Assembly (NCBI GenBank): GCA_020859685.1
Contig: JAJBVT010000062.1
Span: 1-64,000 of the forward strand
Origin: Rikenellaceae bacterium
GTDB lineage: Bacteria; Bacteroidota; Bacteroidia; Bacteroidales; Rikenellaceae
Direction: 5' to 3'
Length of the DNA: 64,000 bases
Made by a program: the position numbers and the translations under genes
Shown: positions 10,903 to 20,764 of the stretch, piece by piece
How the letters are laid out: each line of letters opens with the position of its first letter
Numbering within the stretch: position 1 is the stretch's first letter
The notes under the pieces: generated by a model
Database searches by the model: none
Seen by the model: only the letters and a program-made list of their open reading frames with translations
What the model was told of the DNA's origin: nothing

Positions 10903-11063
10903 CGGTGTCAGTCGGTCGGGGTATGTAAAAATTACCTACTCCACTTCACACACTTTGTTTTAACGGTCCGCCGACCCGCCAACGGCTGGACGACCGTCTG
11001 GAAGCAGGCGTCTTTTCAGCCCGTGTATAACATGTATATGATTACCCAATAAAATCATCGAAA

Positions 11064-12281
11064 ATGTTCAACCCGGAATATATAAGGGGCGATTTCCCCA
11101 TCCTTTCACGGAGGGTCTACGACAAACCGCTCGTATACCTCGATAATGCCGCCACCGCACAGAAACCGGTGCAGGTGATGCAGGCGATGGACGAGCTGAT
11201 GCTCGAATCTAACGCCAACGTGCACAGGGGAATCCACCGGTTGAGCATAGAGAGCACCGAGAAATACGAAGCGGCGCGGGAGGTGGTGCGCGATTTTATC
11301 GGCGCCCGCGAGACCGCCGAGGTGGTGTTCACCTCGGGCGCCACGGCCGCCATCAATACGGTGGCTTACAGCTTCGGCGAGGCCTTTATCGGCGAGGGCG
11401 ACAACGTAGTGATTTCGGCCGTCGAGCACCACTCCAATATCGTGCCGTGGCAGATGGTGTGCGGGCGGAGGGGCGCACAGGTGCGGGTGATACCGTGCGA
11501 CGACAACGGGGACCTCGAAACCGGAGCACTCGATAACCTTCTGGACGACAGGACTCGAATAGTGGCCGTCACCGGTGCGTCCAACGTGCTGGGACTAAGG
11601 ACGGACTTGCGCACCATAATAGATTATGCTCACAGCCGCGGTGTACCCGTGCTTGTGGACGGATGCCAGTCCGTAGTTCACGGTGGGGTGGACGTAACGG
11701 AACTGGACTGCGATTTTTTCACCTTCTCCGGCCATAAACTCTACGGCCCTACCGGGATAGGCGTTCTGTACGGCAAACGGGATTGGCTCGAGCGGATGCC
11801 GCCGTTTATGGGCGGGGGCGATATGGTGGCGCGGGTGAGTTTCGAGCGGACTACTTTCGCGGAACTTCCATTGAAATTCGAGGCCGGTACGGCGAATTAT
11901 ATCGCTGCCGTGGGGCTGGCCGAAGCCATACGGTATATCCGCAAACTGGATACTGCTGAAGTAGAGCACCACACAGCGTCCCTGCTTGAGTGTGCCACGG
12001 CCGGTATCGGACGGCTGGACGGCGTACGGATCTACGGAATCGGGAGGGATAAATGTCCGATACTTTCGTTCTCGGCCGACGGGGTGCATCCGTCCGATCT
12101 GGGGCTTATCCTCGATAAAATGGGTAACGCAATCCGCACGGGTACCCACTGCGCAGAACCGGTAATGGCACGCTTCGGCATTACGGGCATGTGCCGCGCA
12201 TCCTTTGCTATGTACAATACCATCCCCGAAACCGAATCGTTCGTAAAAGGGGTCCGCAAGGCGCTTTCTATGCTTAGGTAG
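11064..12281 (+). CDS. sufS: Cysteine desulfurase, SufS type
   Basis: 405 residues; PLP enzyme that takes sulfur from L-cysteine and passes it to the Suf scaffold. Seen: PLP-binding Lys in FTFSGHKLYGPTG, the group II active-site Cys in RTGTHCAEPVMA, and the SufS/CsdA-type N-terminus (YIRGDFPILSRRVYDKPLVYLDNAATAQKP). 161 bp after sufD without a clear terminator between, so probably the last gene of the suf operon. No sufE/sufU sulfur-transfer partner is adjacent. Confidence 0.95.
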   Translation: MFNPEYIRGDFPILSRRVYDKPLVYLDNAATAQKPVQVMQAMDELMLESNANVHRGIHRLSIESTEKYEAAREVVRDFIGARETAEVVFTSGATAAINTVAYSFGEAFIGEGDNVVISAVEHHSNIVPWQMVCGRRGAQVRVIPCDDNGDLETGALDNLLDDRTRIVAVTGASNVLGLRTDLRTIIDYAHSRGVPVLVDGCQSVVHGGVDVTELDCDFFTFSGHKLYGPTGIGVLYGKRDWLERMPPFMGGGDMVARVSFERTTFAELPLKFEAGTANYIAAVGLAEAIRYIRKLDTAEVEHHTASLLECATAGIGRLDGVRIYGIGRDKCPILSFSADGVHPSDLGLILDKMGNAIRTGTHCAEPVMARFGITGMCRASFAMYNTIPETESFVKGVRKALSMLR

Positions 12282-12385
12282 AGAGTTTGTTCCTTAAATA
12301 GCTCACAGCTTTGGTTAGAAAATTTTAATTTCATTTGTTAGCTAATAGATACGGGCGGGATTATTTTACCAAAAGCACGCCCTTC

Positions 12386-12416
12386 TTGCCTATTGCCGAC
12401 GGATTTTGTAATATTG
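12386..12416 (+). promoter_or_regulatory. Candidate promoter for tmk
   Basis: TTG at 12386-12388, 20-bp spacer, TAATATTG at 12409-12416 (one mismatch to TAnnTTTG). Weaker than the other promoter matches in this window; the tmk ATG is 26 nt downstream. Confidence 0.4.
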
Positions 12417-12441
12417 CAGGATAGTACAAACAATCGAGCGT

Positions 12442-13155
12442 ATGCCGTTTATAGTGTTGGAGGGCCTGGACGGGGCCGGGAAGTCCACGCAGTTGGACCT
12501 GCTGAAATCGCACCTTTACGGGTGCGGATTTGGGTACGAATACCTGCATTTCCCACGGTTCGACGCCCCTGTATACGGCGATCTTATTGCGAGGTTCCTG
12601 CGCGGGGAATCCGGTCCGTTGGATGCAGTGGACCCCTATCTTGTGGCACTTATTTTTGCCGGGGACCGTGCGGATGCCGCCCCGATGATTCGGAATTGGC
12701 TCGGCGAGTGCAAGTATGTAATAACCGACCGGTACGTCTACTCAAATATCGCCTTCCAGTGTGCCAAACTCGATGGGGCCGCTGCCCGGGAAGAACTGAA
12801 GCGGTGGATTCTCGACCTGGAGTTCGGGACCAACCGCCTGCCGGTGCCAGACGTGTCGCTATTCCTCGATGTCCCGTTCTCTTTTACCGAGAGCCGCCTT
12901 ACGGAGCAGCGTCAGGGCGACGACCGGGCCTACCTCAAAGGACGGGGCGATATCCACGAGCAGTCGCTCGACCTTCAGAAACGGGTTCGGGAAATATACC
13001 TCGGGTGTGCGGAAGAGGGTAGCGGACTCAACGTCGTCGACTGTTCCAACGGCCGCGGCGAGATGGATACACCCGTGAATAATTTTAAAAAAATAGTCGA
13101 AGCCATACGGCGTGCCGTTCCGGGTATGCCGGCTGTTAATCCCGCTGGCAAGTGA
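12442..13155 (+). CDS. tmk: Thymidylate kinase
   Basis: 237 residues; phosphorylates dTMP to dTDP. P-loop GLDGAGKST at residues 8-16, substrate-binding DRYVYSNIAFQ (family DRY..S..AYQ) and the adenine-side region near the C-terminus (LNVVDCSNG). Slightly longer than the usual 205-215, with an insert around GTNRLPVPDVSLFLDVPFSFTE. The downstream gene starts at a GTG that overlaps the TGA of tmk, so the two are translationally coupled. Confidence 0.93.
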   Translation: MPFIVLEGLDGAGKSTQLDLLKSHLYGCGFGYEYLHFPRFDAPVYGDLIARFLRGESGPLDAVDPYLVALIFAGDRADAAPMIRNWLGECKYVITDRYVYSNIAFQCAKLDGAAAREELKRWILDLEFGTNRLPVPDVSLFLDVPFSFTESRLTEQRQGDDRAYLKGRGDIHEQSLDLQKRVREIYLGCAEEGSGLNVVDCSNGRGEMDTPVNNFKKIVEAIRRAVPGMPAVNPAGK

Positions 13156-14291
13156 AGTTCCCCGACCGGAAAGCTAAGCTGTATTGGTATTCCGCCGCGG
13201 TTTGCAGGATTTTACTTGCCGTGACGTTTATCTTTTCCGGTTTCGTAAAGGCCGTCGACCCGTGGGGCACGGGGATAAAGGTGGGCGAATACCTTGCTGC
13301 TTTCGAGATGGAGTGGCTTTACGGATGGCGGTTCGGTATCGCGATTTGGATGAACGGGGCCGAGATGATGATGGGAATGATGCTCCTGTTCAAAATCCGG
13401 CTGCGGCTGGTATCGGTATTCGCCTCGCTGGCGATGTTGTTCTTTACACTGCTGACGCTCGCCCTTGCCATCTGGAACCCGGTAGAGGACTGCGGTTGCT
13501 TCGGCGAGGCCATCAAACTCACCAACTGGGAGACTTTCATAAAGAATCTCGTTCTGCTTCCCATGAGCCTGTTCGTGCTTTGGAGCGCACGCAAGATGCC
13601 TATTATGCCCACATGGCGTGACGGCGGATTTATGCTGATGTTCGCTACCATCGCGTTCGGCATCGGGGTCTACTCGTTCCGTCACCTTCCGATTATCGAC
13701 TTCTTACCATATAAGATAGGTACGAACCTTCCCGAGGCGATGAAACAGCCCTCGAAGAACGATGTGAAGACCCGAGTCATTTACCGCGACCTTGAAACCG
13801 GCAGGGAGCGGGAGTTCGCTTTGGACGATACCACATGGTACGATGCGTCGCGGTGGGAGTTCGTAGATACCAAAACTATCTCCATCCGAAATTCGGTGCA
13901 CCCCTCGGTAAGGGATTTCGCTATTTTCGACAGCGGGCAATTCGTTACGGACGAGGTGTTGGCGGACCCGGGCGTGGTCTATCTGATATGTGCTTCTGAC
14001 CTGGGCGATATCCGCAGGCGGTGTGAACGGAAACTGGCAATGGCTGTCGACCAGGCTCTCGACCGGGGCTACCGGGTTATGTGCATTACGGCAGGCTCGC
14101 TGAATATCCATCCCGGTATCGTGCTGGGCGACCATTATGTGCAGGGCTACAATATGGATGCGACAACGATAAAGACCATGCTCCGCGCGAAGGTGGGGGT
14201 GGTGGTCCTGAAGGGGGGCACCATTATAGATAAGGTGAACTGCCGCGATATGCTCGAACGTGGCGAACTTCCGGATTACTCCTCTTATTAG
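13152..14291 (+). CDS. DoxX/MauE-type membrane protein with thioredoxin-like C-terminus
   Basis: 379 residues, GTG start overlapping the tmk stop (GTGA). Four hydrophobic segments in residues 12-165 form a DoxX/MauE-like domain, with the motif NPVEDCGCFGEAI between helices, typical of quinone or redox-linked members. Residues about 255-370 look like a thioredoxin-fold domain without a CxxC pair (VVYLICASDLGDIRRRC; AGVVVLKGGTIIDKV-like end), resembling the family annotated in Bacteroides as BT_3928. Redox function is inference; no direct partner is visible besides tmk. Confidence 0.75.
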   Translation: MKFPDRKAKLYWYSAAVCRILLAVTFIFSGFVKAVDPWGTGIKVGEYLAAFEMEWLYGWRFGIAIWMNGAEMMMGMMLLFKIRLRLVSVFASLAMLFFTLLTLALAIWNPVEDCGCFGEAIKLTNWETFIKNLVLLPMSLFVLWSARKMPIMPTWRDGGFMLMFATIAFGIGVYSFRHLPIIDFLPYKIGTNLPEAMKQPSKNDVKTRVIYRDLETGREREFALDDTTWYDASRWEFVDTKTISIRNSVHPSVRDFAIFDSGQFVTDEVLADPGVVYLICASDLGDIRRRCERKLAMAVDQALDRGYRVMCITAGSLNIHPGIVLGDHYVQGYNMDATTIKTMLRAKVGVVVLKGGTIIDKVNCRDMLERGELPDYSSY

Positions 14292-14686
14292 ACACCGATA
14301 AATTTCCCTTTTACCTTTTCTCTTTCCCTTTCATCGTCACTTAGCCGTAATAATCCGGCTTACCTCATCATACCTCCTAATGCCGTTGGAATCACACCGT
14401 TACCTTCACGGTGCCATGATGTCTCCTTAACTTACCCGTAGGAGCTTACCCTGTCTCTCCGGAGTGTCGTATCCTTTCGATACCGCATATCCCCGTCTAT
14501 AAACCGCCGCCCCGCATATCTGCAAAACAGAAGTATTTCAATTAGAGTAAAATAATTACCAAAATAGTTACATCAATGTTGATAACTATGGGTGAACGGC
14601 CGGATGCAGAATGTGCATTTTTGTTATTTTTGTGGAAATTCGTCGTAATGGGTACCGACCGTTAGGGCTTAAAAGAAACTCGTACT
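14292..14686 (+). other. 395-bp gap between DoxX-type gene and TPR gene
   Basis: No gene seen. It begins with a pyrimidine-rich run, then two short hairpins (arms AGCCG/CGGCT at 14343-14360; CACCGT/ACGGTG at 14395-14413), then an AT-rich stretch. An exact TAnnTTTG box (TATTTTTG) lies at 14625-14632, but there is no TTTG at the right distance upstream, so it is only half of a promoter for the gene at 14687. Confidence 0.5.
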
Positions 14687-17686
14687 ATGAAGAGAAGTTA
14701 TCTCCTTACCATAATCCTGTTGTTGACAGTTACTATCTCTTATGCCGTATCGCCGGAAGCACCCGGTCGGGCAGGGGAGCACCTCGACAGGGGTATCGAA
14801 CTCTACGAGGCGAAGCATTACAGGGCTGCGATGGAAGAGCTGGGCAAGGCCCGTAGGGCGGCCGAGTACGCACCGCACCAGATGGTAGTTAAGATCGATT
14901 ACTATCTGGCATGTTCGGCGGCCCTCACCCTCGACCCGATGGCTATGGAGCGGCTGGTGGCGTTTCTGGAAAATTATCCCGGCAGCATATATGAGAACGA
15001 TATCAGGTTTGCCCGGGCCAACCTGCTTTTCGATACTGGAAAATACGACGAGGCCCTTAAGGAGTACCGGCTGGTTATACCGACGGGCTTTGCCATGTCT
15101 GAGCGGGACGAATACCATTTCAAAAGCGGCTACTCTTATTTCCGGCTGGGCGGCATGAATAATAATCGTACGGCCCGGCAACATTTCGAAAATGTATCCG
15201 CGGACGGCACATACGGCATCCATGCGACATATTATACTGCCTACCTCGATTATGTGGGCGGCGATTATGGCGCGGCCAAAAAAGTGTTCCAATCGCTGGC
15301 CTCGAGCGCGGCCTACGGGCCGGTGGTACCGTTTTACCTGTTGCAGATAGAGTTTCTTGAGGGTAATTACGACTACGTGCTGCGCGAGGGTGACCGGCTT
15401 ATGGAATCGGCGCGGGGCGAACGCGAGGCGGAGATTGCGCGGATAATGGCCGAGTCGTGGTTCCATAAGGGGGATTACGGGCAGGCCCTCCGCTACATGG
15501 ATATTTACCGACAGCACGGGGGGAAGATGGGCCGCGAGGAGAACTATATAGTCGGTTTCTCGTCCTATATGCGAAACGATATTGCGGACGCCGAGAGCTA
15601 CCTTGCCCTTGTGGTGGGTCCGGACGACCGCCTGACGCAAAACGCAGCCTACCACCTTGCCGCGAGCTACCTCCGGTCGGGCGACAAACTTAGAGCGATG
15701 CAGTCGTTTTCGATGGCTGCCGGGTCAGGGTACGACGACACCATCAGAGAGGATGCGTTGTTTAACTACGGTAAATTGCAGTATGAGCTCGGCGGCGGGG
15801 TGTTCAACGAGGCCATCAACGTGCTGAACCGCTACATTGCGGAGTATCCGTCGGGAGCGCGTACCAACGAGGCATGGGAGTTTCTGGTGGCCGCGTATTA
15901 TAATTCGAACAACTACGAAGCGGCATACGAGGCAATCAGTCAGGTGCGCCACCCGGACAACAATCTGAGGACCGCACTCCAGAAGATAACCTATTTCCGG
16001 GCTATGGAATTTTACTCGAACGGGGATTATGCCACCGCGCTACGACTGTTGGACGAATCGCTCGATAACCGTTTCAACCCTAAATACACGGCTCTCACCC
16101 AGTTCTGGAAGGGTGAAATTCTCTACCGCGAAGGCCGATACGTGCAGGCTATCCCGCTGTTTAACGAGTACCTGTCCCTGTCGCCCGCCACGGAGCGGGA
16201 GTACGGCATGGCGCAGTACAACCTCGGTTACTGCTACTTCAACCTCGGCCGGTACGGCGAGGCGAGGAGCTGGTTCGACCGATTCCTGCGCTCGTCCCAC
16301 GCCTCGGGAAGTTTGAAGGCCGACGCTTACAACAGAGTGGGGGATACCTACTTTACAGCCCGCGATTTTGCCCGTGCGGTATCGAATTACGAATCGGCGG
16401 CCGCACTCGGTACGCCCGAGAGGTATTATGCCCAATACCGTAAGGCGGTAACGCTCGGCTTCACATCCGGCAATAATGCCAAAATCGATGCCCTTCGGGC
16501 CATAGTAGCCGCCGGGGAGGGGAACTATATAGACGAGGCTCTTTACGAATTAGGCGCCACCTACCTTGCGGCCGATAGATTCAACGAAGCGGTGACGGTG
16601 CTGGGGCAGTTTACGGACAGGTACCCCACATCGGAGAAGTACCTCTCGGCCCTGTCGAATCTCGGGCTTGCGTATCAAAACCTTAACAATAATCAACAGG
16701 CCCTTCGTTACTACCAGATGGTGGTAGACCGGGCGCCGTCGTCGGCCGAGGCGCGGAACGCCATGATTGCGCTCAAAAGTATCTATGTGGATATGAACGA
16801 CGTGGACGGTTACTTCAACTTCGCGCAGCGCAGCGGAATCGAGACCGAGACGGGGGCCCAGGCACGGGACTCGCTGTCGTACGCTGCCGCGGAGAGGGTC
16901 TATCTCTCGTCGGCCGGCGACCCGGCGCGCGGTATCGCAGCCTTTACGGACTACCTCGATAAGTTCCCGCGGGGGGTCTACCGTCCCCACGCACTGTATA
17001 ACCTTGCCGACCTCTATGCGAGGACGGATACGGGCCGTGCCATAGCCACGCTCGAAGAGCTGGCCGGGATGCATTACAACCAGTTCACAGTGCGTGGGCT
17101 GGAGAACCTCTCGGCACTTTCGTATGAAAACGGGCGATACGACAAGGCTGCCGATGCATATATCAAACTGGCCGAGACGGCCGTGAACCCGCAGACGGTT
17201 GCCGCGGCCTGGTCCGGTTACCTGAAATCGGTAGCGGCCGGGGGCAGTAACGACCGTATGGTGGAAGCGGCCGACCGGGTGCTCGCCCAGGGTAATATCA
17301 CGGCGGAGGTGCGGCGCGAGGCGTTGTTTTCAAAGGCTCGGGCGCTCTCGGTTATGGGTCAGGACGCCGCGGCGATGGAGATATACCGCGGCCTTGCCAC
17401 CGAGGTGCAAAGTCTCGAAGGTGCCGTATCGACATATATGGTTATAGAGTCGCTCTACCGGTCCGGGCAATCCGACGCCGCCGAGAAGGCCGTGATGGAT
17501 TTCGCGGCGGGGAATACGCTCCATGCCTATTGGCTTGCCAAGGCGTTCCTCGTGCTGGGCGATATCTATATTGAGAAAGGGGATACGTTTCAGGCCAGGG
17601 CGACGCTGCAAAGTATTGTGGACGGCTACTCACCTGCGGACGACGGGATTATAGCCGAGGCCCGCGCCAAAATAGAGTCGCTCTGA
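14687..17686 (+). CDS. Large periplasmic TPR-repeat protein
   Basis: 999 residues. Signal peptide MKRSYLLTIILLLTVTISYA followed by an almost continuous array of TPR/Sel1-like helical repeats (e.g. LFDTGKYDEALKEYRLVI; YREGRYVQAIPLFNEYLSL; YNLGYCYFNLGRYGEARSWFDRFL; LGLAYQNLNNNQQALRYYQMVV). This resembles the BamD/YbgF type of periplasmic repeat scaffold but is much longer. No enzymatic motif. It is followed after 65 bp by an outer-membrane beta-barrel gene, which suggests a two-protein envelope assembly. Function not known to me. Confidence 0.85.
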   Translation: MKRSYLLTIILLLTVTISYAVSPEAPGRAGEHLDRGIELYEAKHYRAAMEELGKARRAAEYAPHQMVVKIDYYLACSAALTLDPMAMERLVAFLENYPGSIYENDIRFARANLLFDTGKYDEALKEYRLVIPTGFAMSERDEYHFKSGYSYFRLGGMNNNRTARQHFENVSADGTYGIHATYYTAYLDYVGGDYGAAKKVFQSLASSAAYGPVVPFYLLQIEFLEGNYDYVLREGDRLMESARGEREAEIARIMAESWFHKGDYGQALRYMDIYRQHGGKMGREENYIVGFSSYMRNDIADAESYLALVVGPDDRLTQNAAYHLAASYLRSGDKLRAMQSFSMAAGSGYDDTIREDALFNYGKLQYELGGGVFNEAINVLNRYIAEYPSGARTNEAWEFLVAAYYNSNNYEAAYEAISQVRHPDNNLRTALQKITYFRAMEFYSNGDYATALRLLDESLDNRFNPKYTALTQFWKGEILYREGRYVQAIPLFNEYLSLSPATEREYGMAQYNLGYCYFNLGRYGEARSWFDRFLRSSHASGSLKADAYNRVGDTYFTARDFARAVSNYESAAALGTPERYYAQYRKAVTLGFTSGNNAKIDALRAIVAAGEGNYIDEALYELGATYLAADRFNEAVTVLGQFTDRYPTSEKYLSALSNLGLAYQNLNNNQQALRYYQMVVDRAPSSAEARNAMIALKSIYVDMNDVDGYFNFAQRSGIETETGAQARDSLSYAAAERVYLSSAGDPARGIAAFTDYLDKFPRGVYRPHALYNLADLYARTDTGRAIATLEELAGMHYNQFTVRGLENLSALSYENGRYDKAADAYIKLAETAVNPQTVAAAWSGYLKSVAAGGSNDRMVEAADRVLAQGNITAEVRREALFSKARALSVMGQDAAAMEIYRGLATEVQSLEGAVSTYMVIESLYRSGQSDAAEKAVMDFAAGNTLHAYWLAKAFLVLGDIYIEKGDTFQARATLQSIVDGYSPADDGIIAEARAKIESL

Positions 17687-17751
17687 ACGGGCAGATTATG
17701 AGTGTGCACCAAGCGCCGATGAGGTTTTTAATGTAAACAAGAGGTATAGAT

Positions 17752-19461
17752 ATGACCATAGGACATTTATCCAAACAGATAGTGACGCTGGCGTTGCTCG
17801 CCGCGGCCTTTACGGCCGTGCGGGCGCAGGAGCCGGAGGCGGACAGGGACCTCGACCGGAGGGTGGACGTTTCGCGTGAATATATGCCCGATATGGACCG
17901 GGCGGCGAAGCTCACCATACGGCCGGTAATGAACGATACCGTGTCGCTCCGGCCCGAGCTGGAATACACGGTGGTCCCGGCACCGTGGTACACCGGATTC
18001 GGGGTGGCGGCTATCAATCCGGTGAGGGTGGACGCCTCGTCGTATGAACAATTACTACCGTTCTACCTTAAGGCCGGGTTCGGAGGTCCTTCGCGGAGCT
18101 TCCTCGATATGTACGGCACCACGACATCCACTTCCGGCGGGTATGCAGGCGGGTACATTACCCACAAGGGCGAGTGGTCCAAATTACGTAATGAAATGGA
18201 CGTGAAGGCCCGGGGTCTCGAGAGCCACAACAGCGTAGGGGTGTTCGGACGGACCTATCTGGGTAGGCGGCTGGGCCTCTCCGGCGAGATAGGTTACAAC
18301 TACGATATCTATTCCCGTTACGGTTTCACGCAGTATTACGATGCAATACAGAGCACAAACGGCCGGTTGCTGAGCTATTCCGTACCACGGGCCGCCGTGA
18401 GGATAGGCCATGATTTTACCGATATGGACCGGTTCAACTTTGCAGTAGGGGCCGAAGGCTACCTGCTCCGGGACCGGGAGGATAATAAGGAGACCGGCAT
18501 CGACGTGTCTCTCGGTATCGGCAAACGGTTCGGTATCCATGAACTGAGGCTGGATATGGCCTACGGGGCTGCATTTGGCTCGGGTAACCTCGATGCGTAC
18601 GACCTTACCGTGGTGGGTTTTACCCCGTCGTACCGGGTAAAAGGGGCTAAACTGGAGATTGGGGCACACGTGGAGGTTGCGTACAATAAACTGAAAGACA
18701 GCAATACGGAGAACAGCTCCAAAACCCTGTTCCTCCCTTCGGCCGACGTAGTGTGGCGTATCGACCACGCATTTGCGCCTTTTGCCCTGCTGAGGAGCCG
18801 TGCCATCACGAACAGTTACAGGGAGATGACATCGCGTAACCCCTATCTGTCGACCGTCATGTTTCTGCCCACCCGCGATTACAGCATCGTTGCAGGTTTT
18901 CGCGGCGACGTTATGTCTAATTTCTCGTATGAGGTACGGGCGGGAGGCGGCTTTATGAAGAACGCATTTTATAACTTGTATAGCGACAGCGGGTATTTCA
19001 CACCCCTCGCTTATGATAAGAGGCTAAAATACTTTACGGCGGGGACAAGCCTGACCGGCCGGATTTCGGAGAAGTTTAGCGCCGGGCTGGAGGCGGACTA
19101 TTTCAACTACTCACAGGATGAACTGGAGAATACGTTGGACATGCCCGAGTTTAAAGGCGATATTTTCTTAAGGTACAATTACCGCAGTAAACTGTTCCTC
19201 AAATTGACGGGTGGGCTGACGGGGACCCGTTATTTCGGTTTTCCGGAGACCCTCTGGGTCGGTGGTATCCCGAATGTCGAGGTTGAATCTGAAAAGCAGA
19301 AAGCCGTGTTCGACCTCGGACTTGAGGCGGAGTACAGGCTGACCGGCAACCTCGGAATCTGGATTGCGGGTGAAAACCTGCTGAACCGGAAGCTATATCC
19401 TTACTATAATTACCGCGGTTTCGGTATATCGGTTACGGCCGGGGTCAAACTTATGTTCTGA
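17752..19461 (+). CDS. Outer-membrane beta-barrel protein (TonB-receptor-like barrel without plug)
   Basis: 569 residues. Signal peptide ending near TAVRAQ (residue 25). The body is made of alternating amphipathic strands with many aromatic-Gly turns (SGEIGYNYDIYSRYGFTQYY; FSYEVRAGGGFMKNAFYNLY; LEADYFNYSQDELENTLDMP) and ends in GISVTAGVKLMF, a terminal strand with C-terminal Phe as needed for BAM recognition. No carboxypeptidase-like domain, plug or TonB box is visible. Co-directional with and 65 bp after the 999-residue TPR protein; a strong terminator follows, so the two form an operon. Confidence 0.8.
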   Translation: MTIGHLSKQIVTLALLAAAFTAVRAQEPEADRDLDRRVDVSREYMPDMDRAAKLTIRPVMNDTVSLRPELEYTVVPAPWYTGFGVAAINPVRVDASSYEQLLPFYLKAGFGGPSRSFLDMYGTTTSTSGGYAGGYITHKGEWSKLRNEMDVKARGLESHNSVGVFGRTYLGRRLGLSGEIGYNYDIYSRYGFTQYYDAIQSTNGRLLSYSVPRAAVRIGHDFTDMDRFNFAVGAEGYLLRDREDNKETGIDVSLGIGKRFGIHELRLDMAYGAAFGSGNLDAYDLTVVGFTPSYRVKGAKLEIGAHVEVAYNKLKDSNTENSSKTLFLPSADVVWRIDHAFAPFALLRSRAITNSYREMTSRNPYLSTVMFLPTRDYSIVAGFRGDVMSNFSYEVRAGGGFMKNAFYNLYSDSGYFTPLAYDKRLKYFTAGTSLTGRISEKFSAGLEADYFNYSQDELENTLDMPEFKGDIFLRYNYRSKLFLKLTGGLTGTRYFGFPETLWVGGIPNVEVESEKQKAVFDLGLEAEYRLTGNLGIWIAGENLLNRKLYPYYNYRGFGISVTAGVKLMF

Positions 19462-19524
19462 GCGGTATAGCCCGCCGACCGATTTTTTGACCGGATTCCA
19501 GTCCCGGCAAATTGCAGGACAGAA

Positions 19525-19566
19525 AGCCAGCTCGCTATAGGCGAGCGGGCTCTCTTTATTTTTTGT
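19525..19566 (+). terminator. Rho-independent terminator after barrel gene
   Basis: Stem AGCC-a-GCTCGC / GCGAGC-g-GGCT (19525-19535 with 19541-19551, one internal mismatch), loop TATAG, then a T-rich run to about 19566. Downstream, 19649-19668 holds a small hairpin (arms TTAGTGT/ACACTAA) of unknown role. Confidence 0.85.
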
Positions 19567-19710
19567 AATAACAACTTACTTTCGGAATTAAATAACTATA
19601 TGGCAAAGTCGGATATGGATTCCTCTGCGGGAGGTTCTGTCTGCGGGGTTAGTGTATGTACACACTAATACAAAACACTGGTGCTGAGAATGGGCCGTGG
19701 GTTAGGCCCT

Positions 19711-20739
19711 CTATCGGATACCGGCCCGGTTCAAGGCATCCCGCCATAGCTGGCTGTTGCGGTTGTGTTCGCGCAGGTTGCGGGCAAAGCTGTGGTAACC
19801 CGAGAAGTCGGGTTTGGCGCAAAAAAACAGGTAGTCGTGGTGTTCGTAACCGAGCACCGCGTCGATAGCCGTGACCGGCGGCATACAGATAGGCCCGGGG
19901 GGAATGCCCGTATTCCGGTACGTGTTATAGGGATGGTCGACCTTTGTATATGCGATCAGGACCCTTTTAATGGTGAAGTCGCCCATAGCGAATATTACCG
20001 TAGGGTCCGCCTCAAGCGGCATGCCGATACGCAAGCGGTTGAGGTAAACCCCCGCCACACGCGGCATCTCGTCGGTCTTCTTGGTCTCCTCATACACGAT
20101 GGAGGCGATGGTGGATACCTCGCTCCGGGTCAGGCCGAGCTCTTCCCTCTTACGGTCGCGCTCTCCGGTCCAGAAATTGTCGTACTCCCGTTTCATCCGG
20201 TCGAGGAACATTTGCGGGGTAGAAGTCCAGTACATCTGATAGGTATTGGGAATAAACATTCCGATAAATCCCTCCGGGGTGAAACCGTAGTAAGCCGGGG
20301 TGGTATCGGACATTATGACCTGCTGGAAAGCCACGGAGTCGGGCTGCAACTGGCGCGAAACGCGCCCCGCAAGCTGTGGCAGGAGGCGTATATTGTTGAA
20401 AGTGACATTGACGGGTGTCTGGAATCCCCGTTGGAACATCCGTACCACCTGCGGATAGGTCATCCCCGTTCGCACTACATAGTGGCCCGGCTTTACGCTA
20501 CCTTCCATCCCTAACAGCCGTGAGAACAGATCGAGCCTCCGGATATTTCCGATATATCCCCGGTCGGCAAGCTCCTGCGACAGTTCGCCGTAACTGATAC
20601 CCTCCTCGATATAGAGGCTGCCCCCCTCCCTTACGGCCGATTGTGTCCATAGCGAGTAGCCGGTTAACACGGCTGAAAGGCCAGCTACAATCACAACGGA
20701 GAGTGTTACGGCAACTATTCTTTTGGTCTTTTTTTTCAC
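19711..20739 (-). CDS. mltG: Endolytic peptidoglycan transglycosylase MltG
   Basis: 342 residues. Cleaves nascent glycan strands at the inner membrane and sets their length. One N-terminal membrane anchor (residues 8-28), a LysM-like region (LYIEEGISYGELSQELADRGYI) and the YceG catalytic domain. Glu218 in SIVYEETKK aligns with the catalytic Glu of E. coli MltG; the preceding Glu common in the family is Tyr216 here. Other family motifs: YLNRLRIGMPLEADPTVIFAMG and YNTYRNTGIPPGPICMP. Transcribed away from the SRP RNA gene; its leader contains a 16-bp tandem repeat. Confidence 0.95.
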   Translation of the reverse strand: MKKKTKRIVAVTLSVVIVAGLSAVLTGYSLWTQSAVREGGSLYIEEGISYGELSQELADRGYIGNIRRLDLFSRLLGMEGSVKPGHYVVRTGMTYPQVVRMFQRGFQTPVNVTFNNIRLLPQLAGRVSRQLQPDSVAFQQVIMSDTTPAYYGFTPEGFIGMFIPNTYQMYWTSTPQMFLDRMKREYDNFWTGERDRKREELGLTRSEVSTIASIVYEETKKTDEMPRVAGVYLNRLRIGMPLEADPTVIFAMGDFTIKRVLIAYTKVDHPYNTYRNTGIPPGPICMPPVTAIDAVLGYEHHDYLFFCAKPDFSGYHSFARNLREHNRNSQLWRDALNRAGIR

Positions 20740-20764
20740 TTCGTGTCTACTTTGTTGGAACGAG

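Noticed and set aside
12393..13022. 209-codon alternative plus-strand frame over tmk
   Set aside because: Arg/Pro/Cys-rich and without motif; tmk has the P-loop and DRY motif in the other frame.
14577..14585. TGTTGATAA resembling a DnaA box, part of an imperfect palindrome
   Set aside because: Single near-match without a cluster of boxes or dnaA/dnaN genes; no support for an origin.
14669..15655. 328-codon minus-strand frame opposite the large TPR gene
   Set aside because: Shadow of a GC-rich coding frame; no signal peptide or family motif.
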